A stretch of 64,000 nt of DNA from Coemansia sp. RSA 487 (Eukaryota > Kickxellomycota > Kickxellomycetes > Kickxellales > Kickxellaceae). Below are positions 1 to 11,500 of this stretch, piece after piece. The translations under genes and the position numbers were made by a program. The stretch is taken from contig JANBRJ010000091.1 of NCBI GenBank assembly GCA_027577595.1, positions 1 through 64,000 of the forward strand, given 5' to 3'. The notes under the pieces are model-generated. The model had not been told where the DNA came from, did no database searches, and worked only from the letters and a program-made list of their open reading frames with translations. Position 1 is the first letter of the stretch. Each line of letters opens with the position of its first letter.

Positions 1-355
1 ACTACGACATAGTCGTTTACCTTGGTAATGTCATTTCTGTCATTTACCAGAGATTTTAGGGGACACTTTATAACGCGCGTCCCTGTGTCTGATATATCCT
101 CATCACTCATCAGGGATGGGTGGGTAAACAAGAGCGGATAGCTAATATAATATATACGTTGCAAGATGTATTTGGTGTTACTAGTAGAAATAAAATGTCA
201 AAGGAAATCCAACGAGAAACAAAAGTGAAAAGGAAAAATAAGTATGCTTGGATCGCAAAATGTGTTATCACCACTGCAACCCTTCCACCATTCGACGTAA
301 TTAGAGTAGTAACATTAACACTGAGAGCAAATTAAAAAAGCAATTGGTTTTGAGC
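1..355. other. Left-edge intergenic stretch
   Basis: No gene is supported here. One 71-codon plus-strand frame (120-335) has no recognisable domain and runs into the 3' side of the Cdc4-like gene. The stretch is AT-rich and most likely holds the 3' flank of that minus-strand gene. Confidence 0.5.
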
Positions 356-3300
356 TTACGCGCCAAAATCCATCACCTCAAAGTATGTAACATCGTTGCG
401 GTTGACCGCCGCCACACACCGGCGCTTGTCGAAGCGGACCTGCCAAACGCTGGTCAGATTCGACAGCAGGTTCCGCACAAACTGGCCAGTGCGCGCATCC
501 CACAGCTTCAGCGTCGAGTCGGCGCCGCTGACCATCTTTATTCCATCGTTTTGGAAGCACGTGATTGCATTAGTGTGCTGCTGCATGATGTGCCGCTCCG
601 TGTGTACCAAGTCACTCAGTTCCACAGGTCCTCCGCCGCTGCCCTGCTGCTGCTGCTGCTGTTGCTGCTGGAGCATCAGGAGCTGTTGGTGGTGCACCTG
701 GTCATTTGCACGCTGCTGCACTTGCAGTTGCTGCATCAGATGCGCTTGCTGCAGATTGCCGGCCTGCTGAGCCGTCATCGTTGCTTGTGCAGCAAATAGA
801 TTGCTTGCTGGTGCTGGCGGCGGAAGCCCTGAACGCCGCATAGGCACAACGTCGCCGTCAATGTTGCTGAACGAGCGTTGCGCAAAGACCGGAGCATTGC
901 CTCTCTGCATCGACTTTATCGGGTGGTCCCAGATACGTAAGGTCGTATCCGCACCGCCCGAAATAAGCGTGTCGTGCTTCAGTGACAGCAAACCGACTAG
1001 CGTCAGGTGACCGCGGCAAATACGTAAACATACACCAGTGTCCCAGTCCCAAACGCGGATTGTGCCGTCCATTGAGCCAGACATAATCAGGTGCATGTCG
1101 GTGTCCAGTACAATGGTGTACACCTTGGCTGTGTGGCCCTCGAGGCGGTGCAAGCAGGTGCCAGTTGATACGTCCCACACGCGGATCGTGCAGTCGTAGG
1201 ATCCACTGACCACAAGATTTCCGTATGCTGCGACTGCGCGCACAGAGTCGCTATGGCCCTCCAGCGTGCGCTCAAAATACTGGTTGCCGCGAGGAGGCGT
1301 GTAGCGGAATGCACTGCTGTTGCTGTTACCATCGCTGGCGTTACTAGCAACGTCAGCGCCCTGGTCGACGGCCATGCCATTGTCGCCATCGCTCTGACTC
1401 TGCTCTTCCGTGGTTTGTGTCTGAGCCGCAGACGCATGGTGGTGGCTCCTGGACGATGAGAGCGTGCCGTTTTGCGGCAGATATGGCTCATCCCTGGTCG
1501 GGCTCGGCAGCTTCCAAACCTTCAGCGTTGTGTCACGCGAGCCGGTGACAATAAGCGGCTCCTTCGGCTCGTACCGGACAGGCACGTTGCGTGCGCGCTC
1601 CTGCGGCGTCCTAACATCGGTTGGAAGAAGAATCTGCAAGCACCTGACGGTACTTGCGTGGCCCGAAAACACGTGCGTGCACTTGCCGGTCTCGAGGTTC
1701 CACACACGCACGGTCCTATCGGTGCTTCCGCTAATGACGGTTGAGCCGATAATCGCAAGAGCCCATACGCCGCCGTCGTGCCCAACTAGGCGCCGGACCG
1801 TCTCGCCAGTGTTGATATCGAACACGTAAATGTTCTTTGTGTCAAACCCAGCAACTATGTACTTTTCCGTCAGCTGGATGCATGTCACAACCGTCCCGCT
1901 GTCACACACAAAGTTAAAGTGCCTGCACTTTCCACTCTGCCAGTTGCGGTTCAGCATGTAGTTGTGCGCAAACTCGTCCTTGAACTCGTTCGATTGCACA
2001 GGCGACGGCTCGCGCCACTTGATGTCGCCATCCTTTGGAAGAAGAATCTTGCTTGTTGCTTTGACAACCAGTACGTTTGACAATGGCGTTTCCTTGCGAC
2101 ACCCAAGGGTCGAAAGATCCAGCTCCTCACGAGTCGGACGGTGTGCAATTACTGAGCGCTCGGGCTCCTCGGTCGCTAGGCCAAAGTACGTATGGCACAG
2201 AGGATGCACCCGCGGAGCCGCCTCGACGTACCGCGCATCCAGCAGCCTTGCCCGCCATACAGTGCGGTCGCCGTTGACTACGTCCTGCCATCTGCGCGAG
2301 GCGCACGCTGCCCTGCACAGTTCGCGCGTGCCCATAAACTTGAGCACGTGGTGGGACACCTCTCGAGGAAGCTCACCGATAAAGTCGCGGTGCAAGACAG
2401 GCAACACCGTCTGAGCAGCGAACTGCAAGGCTGGGCGCGGAGTCCTGCGTAGAAGCTGATGCAGCAGGTACGTTTGCATGCTGGGCGGCAAGTTGTCGTA
2501 GGTCGCCATTATCGAAGGCATGTCGTACATTGCTGTCATCTCCTTGGGCATGTACTGCTTGGCTACAACATGCGAGGTTGTTTTGGATCTCGCTAGCCGC
2601 TCATGCTGCTGCTGGTAATCCAGGCTGCTTGGTGACGCGTACTCTGTAGTGTCGTCGTCGTCGTCGTCGTCATCCTCGCCATTTGAAGCATAGCCCAATG
2701 CGCCGCGGCTATCGAAAAGGTGCGCAACGTCATGGCTGCTGTTGGCATTTCTGACACTAAATCTGCTATTGTCATGCGCGTCAAATGCACCGCTTTGTCT
2801 GCTGGACATTGGGGGAGAAAACTCACCATTGTCCGAAATATCCTTGCCACGGTACCCGGCACCATGATGGTGGGTGGTGAAGCGCAGCTGTCGCCGAGCA
2901 GACTTTTGACGGCCGTTGTTTTCGTCTCCTCTGCTGCCGGAGCTGATGTTGCCGGCAATCTCTTCAATCATATCATCGGTATCCATAAACTCTGGGCGTG
3001 CACGTGGCGAAAGCAAGGGTGATGGCAGGGGAAGTACTCCGCCAGCAGGTGCGTCGTCAAGCGCCACCATATTGTTATCTGCATCATTGGGGGTGCCTCC
3101 TGTGCTGTGTTCTGCTTCGCTGCCGCCAGCAATGGTGGCGATGGATGCGGCGGCGGCGGCAACAGCAGCTGCAGTGTTCTCGGCGCTGCCCAATACCTCG
3201 GACGGAACGACAGGGCTGACGGGTGCAGAGGTATCGTTATCGGCGCCGTGCTGGTGCATCCGACGAGCAGGTGGCGACGGCGAGTACGAGCCCCGACTAA

Positions 3301-4009
3301 AATGGCGGTAAGCGCCGGGCGACTGAGGGCTGCTGCTCCTGCGGCTCCGGTCGTCGCTGACGGTGCGCAGGCTGCTCGTCGTTATAGGGGTGCGCGTAAC
3401 CAGCGATGTTGGGATTGATGATGATGACGAACCAGCCGGCGTGGCAAGCACCATGTTGCGTCTAACGGCCGTGGTGGTATCGTCCTGTGTGTACAGCGGA
3501 GTGATGGCGCGCTGGATGCCTGCAGAGTCAACAGCGTTTGTAAGCGGGAGACCGTCGTCGCTGTGGTCCATTGGCTCTGGCGAGCGGACAGTGTTTGCCG
3601 AGATCGATGCAAGAATGTCTCTCCCGGATAGACACGAGTTCATGTCGCGCTGCGAAAAGTACATACGCTGGCCGTTGAGGTCCATGGCAAAGTGCTCGAG
3701 TGCTGGCGGCATCGGGACGTCAGCCAGTGGGTATTTTTCGGGAGCCAGCGCTCTTTTGCGAGATGCCTTTGGAATCCGGAGCGGCGGAAACGTCGTAACT
3801 GTGGTTGTTGTGACTGTGGTTGTAGTGACGGTTTGCGCGGAAAGCATGCTTGAGGATTTTCGACTAGAGCCAATGACAGAGGCCTTGCCATGAACCGCTG
3901 CTTCCTGTGGCGAAGGTAGTGGCTGGCGATTCTGCGCTACTGCATCGGCCATTTGCTTCCGTAGCTCTATGGCGGGCCTGGTCGTGTTATTAATACAATG
4001 GTAGTCCAT
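356..4009 (-). CDS. CDC4: Cdc4/Fbw7-like F-box and WD40 protein (SCF ubiquitin ligase adaptor)
   Basis: This 1217-residue protein has the layout of Cdc4/Pop1/Fbw7, the substrate receptor of SCF ubiquitin ligases: the F-box docks on Skp1 and the WD40 propeller holds phosphorylated targets such as CDK inhibitors. Seen in the sequence: a long disordered Ser/Thr-rich N-terminus (1-530), an F-box near 541-590 (starts FIGELPREVSHHVLKFMG), and WD40 blades from about 706, with repeated GH...SGS.D.T.RVWD patterns. An insert near 1050-1150 carries nine Gln, and a last blade ends in SGADSTLKLWD. An eight-Asp run lies near residue 445. It is longer than yeast Cdc4 (about 780 residues) because of the disordered N-terminus and the propeller inserts. 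The start is the ATG at 4009, which opens the frame. No intron is needed. The family is clear; orthology to Cdc4 rather than another F-box/WD40 paralogue (Met30, beta-TrCP) rests on the overall look. Confidence 0.88.
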   Translation of the reverse strand: MDYHCINNTTRPAIELRKQMADAVAQNRQPLPSPQEAAVHGKASVIGSSRKSSSMLSAQTVTTTTVTTTTVTTFPPLRIPKASRKRALAPEKYPLADVPMPPALEHFAMDLNGQRMYFSQRDMNSCLSGRDILASISANTVRSPEPMDHSDDGLPLTNAVDSAGIQRAITPLYTQDDTTTAVRRNMVLATPAGSSSSSIPTSLVTRTPITTSSLRTVSDDRSRRSSSPQSPGAYRHFSRGSYSPSPPARRMHQHGADNDTSAPVSPVVPSEVLGSAENTAAAVAAAAASIATIAGGSEAEHSTGGTPNDADNNMVALDDAPAGGVLPLPSPLLSPRARPEFMDTDDMIEEIAGNISSGSRGDENNGRQKSARRQLRFTTHHHGAGYRGKDISDNGEFSPPMSSRQSGAFDAHDNSRFSVRNANSSHDVAHLFDSRGALGYASNGEDDDDDDDDTTEYASPSSLDYQQQHERLARSKTTSHVVAKQYMPKEMTAMYDMPSIMATYDNLPPSMQTYLLHQLLRRTPRPALQFAAQTVLPVLHRDFIGELPREVSHHVLKFMGTRELCRAACASRRWQDVVNGDRTVWRARLLDARYVEAAPRVHPLCHTYFGLATEEPERSVIAHRPTREELDLSTLGCRKETPLSNVLVVKATSKILLPKDGDIKWREPSPVQSNEFKDEFAHNYMLNRNWQSGKCRHFNFVCDSGTVVTCIQLTEKYIVAGFDTKNIYVFDINTGETVRRLVGHDGGVWALAIIGSTVISGSTDRTVRVWNLETGKCTHVFSGHASTVRCLQILLPTDVRTPQERARNVPVRYEPKEPLIVTGSRDTTLKVWKLPSPTRDEPYLPQNGTLSSSRSHHHASAAQTQTTEEQSQSDGDNGMAVDQGADVASNASDGNSNSSAFRYTPPRGNQYFERTLEGHSDSVRAVAAYGNLVVSGSYDCTIRVWDVSTGTCLHRLEGHTAKVYTIVLDTDMHLIMSGSMDGTIRVWDWDTGVCLRICRGHLTLVGLLSLKHDTLISGGADTTLRIWDHPIKSMQRGNAPVFAQRSFSNIDGDVVPMRRSGLPPPAPASNLFAAQATMTAQQAGNLQQAHLMQQLQVQQRANDQVHHQQLLMLQQQQQQQQQGSGGGPVELSDLVHTERHIMQQHTNAITCFQNDGIKMVSGADSTLKLWDARTGQFVRNLLSNLTSVWQVRFDKRRCVAAVNRNDVTYFEVMDFGA
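644..670 (-). repeat. CAG-type triplet run encoding nine Gln
   Basis: Nine glutamine codons (mostly CAG on the coding strand) lie in a Gln-rich loop placed before the last WD40 blade of the Cdc4-like protein. The surrounding 100 bases are also Gln/Leu/Met-rich. Such runs often vary in length between strains. Confidence 0.85.
2651..2674 (-). repeat. GAC triplet run encoding eight Asp
   Basis: Seven GAC codons and one GAT codon encode an acidic run in the disordered N-terminal half of the Cdc4-like protein, about 95 residues before the F-box. Confidence 0.85.
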
Positions 4010-5908
4010 CGTAGGCCAAAGAAAAAGTCAAAGGATAAGAAAAGAGGGCTCGCTTCCTTCTTTTAGCAGTGTAGTCTAGAGAGAATTAGGCGTTTGAAAT
4101 TACAGAAAGGCCGATGCAAAAATTAGGTAGATCGAATTGGTTGGGAATAAAAAAAGTCAAGAGTAAGGAAGAAAGAGCGAAAAAAGTATGAGGGAATAAT
4201 ATCACCAGCGTGTGAAATAAAAAACCAATAAAAGAAAAAAGGCGTGGGTTGGACAGTGGGAACAAAAGGCATTTATTTAAAGAAGCAAAACTTGTATTTT
4301 TATTTGGGCGGATGTGAAGGAAGAACGAGGGAGGAGGGAGGCGTTCTTTTTTTCTTCCTCTTCGTCCACGGCTTCACTCGCCCAGTAGTAGCATACAAGA
4401 AGTAGATTCGACAATAACCCCTTCTTTTTCTGCGTATTTTTGTCAATGGAGGGAGATTTCCCGCCTTTAGTAGAGTGGGCTTGAAGAGCACAATGGAGCA
4501 TTGGCTGAGTAGTAAAAGACACAAAGAACACTTCACCGACTTCCCCCCCTTTTTTTTCCTTCAAACGGGTATATCCACAAAATAACTCAGGTTCTTTATG
4601 GACTGTAGTTGCTGCTTGGCACCCATTTCGTTTTAGGCTCTTAGCCACAAAGAGATAATACTCACCTGCTTCCCCCCCAATCTCCCTCATATATCTCTCT
4701 GGCATATCTGAAATCCTTAAAAAGCCTAAAGAAAAATTGCTTTGTATAAAGGGGAAGCATGGCACAGACATTGCCATATTTTGCAAAACTAACTGCGTCG
4801 AGTAAGAAGGGTTTATACGCGTCGAGTGGTGGAAGGTTTGGGATGGCGATAGCGCATTTTGCGACCCAGGAAAAAGTCGCTTGCGCAGGCGTGGCATATG
4901 CGTCAGTGCAAAACGGGAAACACAAATGATTAGTACTGTCGTCCGGAAGCAGCCACAGATGTTTATCTCTTCAGCTCTCATCCGAGCACCTGCTTGCAAA
5001 AGGGACAGAATATCCTATCCTAGAACTAGGATTCCCAAAGCTAGGGTTTGCCGTGGCTATAACCTTGGCCGAACTTTGTGGTGGTTGTTATTTGTTCGTC
5101 GTCGCCGTCTTCTCTTTCTTGGGGGAGGGAAGGGCTGTTGTTCATCAGTGGTAGCAACAACTGCAAGCTGACTGCGACAGAAGCGCTCTGGAGCCTCGCC
5201 GTGATCGCGAAGGCCATGGAAAATATGCCTGAAGCTGCGAACGGCAGCGATATCTCGGCTGTACATGCATGAACGAGCAATCAACACACCATCCACTCCC
5301 ACAGCCCCCATACATGGTTCGCTGGTGCACTTAAGGAGACTGTGGCAGAGCACTTCTCTCATCTCCTCTCGCTGGTAGCCAGCATTTTCCAGCCAAATGC
5401 CTGTGTAGTGCTGACACTGATATGACCAGGCCATTGAATGCTTCATAGACCTTTCTTGGTGTCTGCCAGCACTGCAGCTGGGTTCTCATTCGAGGCAAGT
5501 GGTATTTCTTCAGAGTGTCAGGCTTCATTAGGATCAACACTAGCTAATCGCACTGAAAGCACAGACAGAGACCGAGAAGCCAATCCAACCCATTTTAGTG
5601 TGAAATAATAGGCGTGTAGCGAACAGCTTTCTCCACAAACCCCAGTTTGCGCCTCTTGCTTCCAAGCGCAAACATAACGCCGACCGACGCAAACGACTTT
5701 TTCTTGAAACGCAAAATGGCGTTATCGCCACCGCAAACCACCCTCCACCACTTAACGCGTGTACAATCCTTTTTATTCGACACAACTCAGAATGCATGCA
5801 CGAAACAGGGGCACAACATCCCTCCCTTGAGTGTGCATGCAGCTGATCAAGTAGCTGCAAATCGGATCTGATTAAATTACAAAGCACACTCGAAAAAAAA
5901 CATAAAGC
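4010..5908. other. 1.9 kb without a supported gene
   Basis: This stretch holds the 5' flank of the Cdc4-like gene and the 3' flank of CDC45. The near part (4010-4560) is rich in purine and A/T runs, as expected of a promoter/5' UTR. A 240-codon minus-strand frame (4277-4999) has no domain, uneven composition and no family resemblance, so I do not call it. A perfect short inverted repeat (7-bp arms, 2-nt loop) lies at 5017-5032. No tRNA or transposon was recognised. Confidence 0.5.
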
Positions 5909-8164
5909 TCACAGATGGCGGCGGAGTTTATCAATAAAGGCAGACATGTCGGAGCGGCTGATCTCAAGGACCGACGAGTCAAAAAAGCCCTGACGCACGT
6001 CGGCGCCAAGGTCAGCGGCGACCTCCTCAAAGACCAAGCCAAAATGGTTCCGCGACTCACCAGCAAAAGTACTCTGACTGAATGAAGGAGTGGCAGATGC
6101 GTTCTTTGTTTTTGACGGAGCTATCAACGAGTAATCCAAGGGCGTGATGCCGAGCACAAGCAGTCTGCTTGCTTGGCCTTCCTGGCTCGCATCTTCAGTG
6201 GACATGCTTGGTTGGCATGGTGCAGCAATGATGAACGGCAGCCGTGCATGAGCCGTTTTGCTGCGTTCCCGCAGCGTTTGCATCAGGAAGAGTGCAAGTT
6301 GGCGGAGAACAAAGGGGCTGCTGAACGCTGCAGCGGGACCGTTATATCCATCGTTGCCGGAGACTTCGAGGTCGCCGAGCATGGCGAGCCGGAAGGCACG
6401 CAGTGTCTTGACAGCCTGACGTTCAAGCATGGCTACGCCTTGGCCGACCACAAGTCGTTGCAGATCCAATGCGCCGCCTATGCCTCTGCGCAACGTATCG
6501 TACTGGCCTAGCGCATCGTACGCAGCATAGAACCCGCCCTTGGTAACCGAGGCCTTCTGCGGCTCACCGCCCTGGAGCAGCAGCGCCAGGAGCGCCAGAA
6601 CCATGTCGCTAGCAGCCACATTGGATTTGCGCCACCCGTAGTTGCGCACAAAACCGCGGTACGTCGAGTCGGACATATCGTAGTCGGCGCCAATCTCGGC
6701 CATTCGTCGGTACAGCTGGCGCTTGAGCTCGGGCGCGAGGTGCAAGAACGGGGCTTGTGCCTCGGCCTTGGAGAGCCCCAGTTTGGCTAGAAGCAAATCC
6801 AGGCGCGCTCGCCCTTTGCTGGACCATGTGGCAAGCCGGGTGGCCACGTAGGGGCTGAACCGCATGGCTTCGGAAAGCGACCAGTGCCTGAGCAGCGGGA
6901 ACTTAAGCTCCCCGCACTCGATTATCTCCGTTTGCTGGTCGATCAGGCGCGAGCTTGTCAATCGGCCCGTCGACGCTGCTGACGTCACGGCTGAGCCGTT
7001 CAGTCCGGCAGCATACCCTTCGTCGTCGTTCTCGTCAAGGACCTCCAGATACGGGTTGAACATATCGATGTTGTTGCTGGCGGATGCTGGCGCGTTCTCA
7101 TTGCTTTCGAGCTGGCTGTCAAGAGGCATTTGCGAAGAGTATGCGAGTGGATCGGAATCAATACGCAGAATGTCCGAATGGCCACATCCGTTGGCTGCAG
7201 AGAGCGCAGTACCCGGGTTACTGCCATTTGGCCGGGATCCGATTTGTGTTCCTGCTCCTGCTCCCGCTGCTGCTGCTGTTGCTGAGGAGACGCGTCGCAC
7301 GAGGTCGCGCATCTTGGCGACAACAACAGCGTACCCGTTGGCATCGATGTGCTGCAGCACATACTGGCTGGTGGCGCCTATGGTGGCCCACCACACGTGG
7401 TCAGGCGTCGGCGGAAGCCCCAGCTGCTCGCACAGCACAAGCGCGCTGATTGCACATGATTGCCCGTAGTACGAGCCCTGCGTGTAGTATGACTGGATCA
7501 GCGACTGGTTTTGCGCGCGTTCGTCGCGTTTGCGCGCGCGTCTGCGCTGCATTTGGATAAACTCGTCGGGATCCATGTCGGCGGCACGGCGTCGTTTTTT
7601 CCGCGTCTGCGCAGGCTCTTCGTCGCTGTGTCTCTTGCTTCCAGCTTCCTCTTCTTCTTCGTCTTCGTCTTCGTCGTCTTCGTTGTCGCTGTCGTTGACG
7701 TCGCTTCCAAACTCAATGTCCTCGAACGCCTGCCGCAACACACCCATGTTCTTCTCGACATCGCCGTCATCGAGACACAGGACTTGCTCGTTCCAGTAGA
7801 CGTTGTACAGGTTGAATGGACGATGGCTATCGACAATCATCACAACCAAGTCGTCGCGCAACGATATGAGGTCCTGGACATCCACTTGGCCTCCGCAGTT
7901 CAGAAACACGAGCGACTTTATCTGCCTGCTCGCGACTTGCGTCCCGGCTGCCTGTATGTCCTGGTAGTTTGTTACTGGAATCACTTTGTGTCCGATCGCG
8001 TCTCGTTTGAACAGACTGGTAAGAATGCGCAGCCCGCATATCGAGTCCGCGTCTATTGATGCAAACACCAGGAGCGTTGTGCTCGATGCGCTGGTGCTTT
8101 GGTGTGCGCCATCGACTATCCGCTGGTACGCCTCTTCGTATTTGCTGGTTGGAATGTACACCAT
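5909..8164 (-). CDS. CDC45: Cdc45, DNA replication initiation factor (CMG helicase subunit)
   Basis: Cdc45 binds Mcm2-7 and GINS to form the CMG replicative helicase in the nucleus. The protein is about 751 residues, close to the usual size. The N-terminus (MVYIPTSKYEEAYQRIVDGA, then SIDADSICGLRILTSLFKRD and HKVIPV) is a near-textbook Cdc45 opening, corresponding to the degenerate DHH phosphoesterase fold. A strongly acidic stretch lies at about 155-185, followed by a basic KKRRR patch that could be a nuclear signal. The C-terminal part keeps the family pattern (YRRMAEIGADYDMSDSTYRG, LDYSLIAPSKTKNA). I chose the ATG at 8164 because the family alignment starts there; the frame extends upstream only through a GTG. 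It faces MED17 head to head across 355 bases. Confidence 0.95.
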   Translation of the reverse strand: MVYIPTSKYEEAYQRIVDGAHQSTSASSTTLLVFASIDADSICGLRILTSLFKRDAIGHKVIPVTNYQDIQAAGTQVASRQIKSLVFLNCGGQVDVQDLISLRDDLVVMIVDSHRPFNLYNVYWNEQVLCLDDGDVEKNMGVLRQAFEDIEFGSDVNDSDNEDDEDEDEEEEEAGSKRHSDEEPAQTRKKRRRAADMDPDEFIQMQRRRARKRDERAQNQSLIQSYYTQGSYYGQSCAISALVLCEQLGLPPTPDHVWWATIGATSQYVLQHIDANGYAVVVAKMRDLVRRVSSATAAAAGAGAGTQIGSRPNGSNPGTALSAANGCGHSDILRIDSDPLAYSSQMPLDSQLESNENAPASASNNIDMFNPYLEVLDENDDEGYAAGLNGSAVTSAASTGRLTSSRLIDQQTEIIECGELKFPLLRHWSLSEAMRFSPYVATRLATWSSKGRARLDLLLAKLGLSKAEAQAPFLHLAPELKRQLYRRMAEIGADYDMSDSTYRGFVRNYGWRKSNVAASDMVLALLALLLQGGEPQKASVTKGGFYAAYDALGQYDTLRRGIGGALDLQRLVVGQGVAMLERQAVKTLRAFRLAMLGDLEVSGNDGYNGPAAAFSSPFVLRQLALFLMQTLRERSKTAHARLPFIIAAPCQPSMSTEDASQEGQASRLLVLGITPLDYSLIAPSKTKNASATPSFSQSTFAGESRNHFGLVFEEVAADLGADVRQGFFDSSVLEISRSDMSAFIDKLRRHL

Positions 8165-8519
8165 TCTAGAATGATATAAAAAAAACAACCTCGTCACCCA
8201 ATGTAGCTATTAGTTTATAAATTAGTGTTTTTGAAATAGTTTTGATGCTGCTTTGCTATTATTTTTTTTATTGTAAAGGAAACGCGAAGAAAAGAAAAAG
8301 CGTTGTTTGCATTCACGCGCTTTTCTTTTTTGATGCTGATGAGCATAAAACTGAGTTGATCAAATTGAGAAGCCTTGCAACTTTCAAAAAGGCGAACCGC
8401 GTTTTGGATTTCTTCAAAAACACGCTCCTTTGCTTTTTTTTTTACCCTTCTTCCTTTAATTGCCCCTCATATTATTTTACAATTCCCTTCAATCACAAAA
8501 GCATTTCTTTCCTAAATCA
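8165..8519. promoter_or_regulatory. Divergent promoter between CDC45 and MED17
   Basis: These 355 bases separate the two start codons on opposite strands, so both promoters must lie here unless distant elements act. Pyrimidine-rich and T-rich blocks (for example 8430-8460) precede the MED17 start. No specific factor site was recognised. Confidence 0.55.
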
Positions 8520-11500
8520 ATGTCATTTACATCTGGAACAACCACCAGCAATGGCGAGCCAACCAACAATGCTTTACGCGTACCTGTGGAAACAGTTGTT
8601 CAAGACCCGCAGGTTTACGATATAGAGGCCACAGGGAAGGCGCATTTGGATCCCCCATTGAATGCGCAAGAAGAAATGACGCGACAGATAAGTAGGCTCT
8701 GGGAGCTGCATACAAACTTCCAAGGCCTATCAGACTATGATTCACAGTCAGAAGCATCAGACACATCGGGCAAAGCCAAAGACGAAAAGCCTAGTAAAGA
8801 AAAGGCTGATGATCTGGATGCATACGCGGTGCGTGCCAAAGTCCACGAACAGCTGCTTCTTGCGCAGTCGGAGATCCAGGTATCGTTGGATATGGTGCGG
8901 CTGCTTGTGGCGGCCAAGAAGCGCGCGACAAGAGATGCGGTGGCAGCAGCGCTGCAAACGGCCGCACCACAGCTAGTGAAGCATGACCAGGTGCTGTCAA
9001 CAGGGGCCGCTTCGGCCGATCCGGATGTATTGGACCAGGTCACAGTGGGTGGTTTACCGTTCCCAGTGGGTATCCTTGATACGATCCGTACCGACGCGAC
9101 CCACTCGCAGGGCGCTGCCACACAGAGGCGTGAGGACGAGTTGAAACTCGTGCTCGGTGCAAAGTACAGACAGCTGGATGCTGCCGCCAACACATTGCAT
9201 GCAAGCTCCCAAAGGCTCAAGAAAGTTGTTTCGAAGGAATCTGTCTTTTGGCGCACTGCGTTCGAGCTGCGGCGCAGAAACTGGGTGGTCCAGCAGCAAA
9301 GGCAATTGATGGGCCACCATGCTGGTGCGCGTCCCTTGCATACGTATGCTGACAGATACTTTGTGCGCTATGGATACTCAGACTCTGGATCGTCGTTTGC
9401 GGATGACTCTCTAGCGGAGCTAATCAGAGACACGGCGGAAAACAACGACGAAGGCGACACGAACCCCGATGCAATGGATGTGGATGAGCCATCAGGTGCA
9501 GTTCCCTTGTATATCCAGCGCTCAGATACGCGATACATCCAAGTGCGTCTCAATGCAACATACAAGCAGCCTGCGGCTACGGAACACACGGGGGACGACG
9601 AAGGCAATGGCTTTGCAGATAACGGCGAATTCGTGGACAACAGCCGTGGAAATTCCACTGCGTTCGACCAAGCACACCACCGGCTTCTGTGCGCGCGCCG
9701 CGCAGCGTTTGATCGCGAGCTGTACTACCGGCTGTGCAAAGAGGCGCGTGTGCTAGAGCTCGGGTCTGTTCGCGCGTCAGCCAAGCAGAGGGGTACTGCC
9801 CCTGGATCCCTGCCTTCCGTCCACGATACTCTGGTGACCACGTTGAGCCGAGACGACGTGTCTGTGCGGTTCGAATGGATCCTGGATGACAACGAAGCGC
9901 CCACCAAGGAGCTGGGTGTGGGGAAGCAGACGTTTGTGCAGTGGCAGTGCAAATACTATTCACGGCTAGCGCTGATTATGGCGGCGATGTACCAGCGCCA
10001 TATGCACCGCTCGGTCAACGACTATTACTTGGGCCACGGACTTAGCACCTGTGCTCTGGTTTCTGCGGGTGCGCGTGGTAACCATCCGCCGGATGCCTTT
10101 GTTGCCGTGCACACCAGCAGCGCAGGGACCGGTATGCTTGGCGGCTCGCCATCCGTTGGCGCTCCTGGCGGTGGCTCTGTCGATGCGCAAGAGCATGGCG
10201 GCTCGTCATTAAAGCCCGCTGCGCCTGGCGGCACCACCGCCGCCGGCGCCGGCGCCGGCGCCGCCACCGTTGGTGCCAGTAGTGGTGCGACAGTAGTAAC
10301 AAGCGTTTCTGGCGGAAGCACCAGCGGCACGTCACCTGTGACCCCAGCGACACCCGGCGGAGGCAACAATGCCAGCGAATCCACAGCAGCAACAATAGCA
10401 GCTAGCACCATGCAGCTGGGCTCATCGTCTGTCTCCAGCTCTGGCATTCCGACGTCGACAGCGTCAACAGCAGGCGCTACAACGTTTGCAGTGTCGCGTC
10501 CCGACCTTCTGATCCTTGCACCGGTGCTTCAGAGCGTGCAGTTCGCCAAGTGGCAGCACATTATATCGGCCACCACACAGCGCGCATGTGCGGCATGGCA
10601 ACGGCTCGTAGAGGAGCCAATCGAGGTCGTCAGCCATTTTGCCCGGATCTACCGCACGCCCGCCACCGATTTGGACAGCCACATATCGCTCAGCCAAGAG
10701 GCCGAGTGGAAAGACTTTTGCTCCACGGGCCAGAATGTCCCTGACTCCTCCCCCGCCACCAGCAGAAGCACTGATGAGCATTGCCAGGGAATGTGCTACG
10801 TTGTGCGCTTGCGTTTCCTTGGCGGCACAGTCATGGCGTTCCGCATAGACGACGAGGGCCGCCTTATTTTCGCGAAAGGATACTTTCCGCCACCGGTTCC
10901 CGCAACAACGACTCAGTCGGCTACGGATACGGAGCATAATGCTGGCGAGCCCGGCGGTTCGGTCCTGTGGTCCCGCCCCGAGCAGATGTTCATCCACCGC
11001 GTGTTCCGCATCATCCCGCTAAGTGGGTTAGGCGATTTTGTTGACCAGCTGCGAAGGGAGCTCCAGTCCCTGTTGCTCCTTCGCGTTGCCGCCGCTCTGT
11101 CCCGCCGCAACTACTACCACCAGCGCATCGGCCGCAAGTGCCAAATGGGGCAATGGTACGTGCACCAGTCGCAGCTCTGCGTTGTTGGCGAATGGTGGGA
11201 GGGCGCTCGCCACCGCCAGATCGTTGGTGTTGCCAAATGGGGTTCCAATGCCAGTGGACAAGTATTATCTGAGATCGATAGCGACCGTGGAATTGGCGAT
11301 TCCTCGGCTGACTGGGACCTGGCGCTGTACTTTGGCCCGAAACACCCAACTATCTTTGACGCTGTTGCTGGAAACAGGCTGGCTGGAACCATTATCCCTT
11401 GGATCACATGCTACCCGCCTTCTAAGCATGTTTCCGGCCCAGATGCTCCGCAGCGCAACAATGTTTGCCACCAACTAAATAAGACGTTTGAGCAGAAACT

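Noticed and set aside
4277-4999. 240-codon minus-strand frame between the Cdc4-like gene and CDC45
   Set aside because: No domain, mixed composition with Ser/Lys/Cys-rich stretches, overlapped by other frames, and located where promoter DNA is expected.
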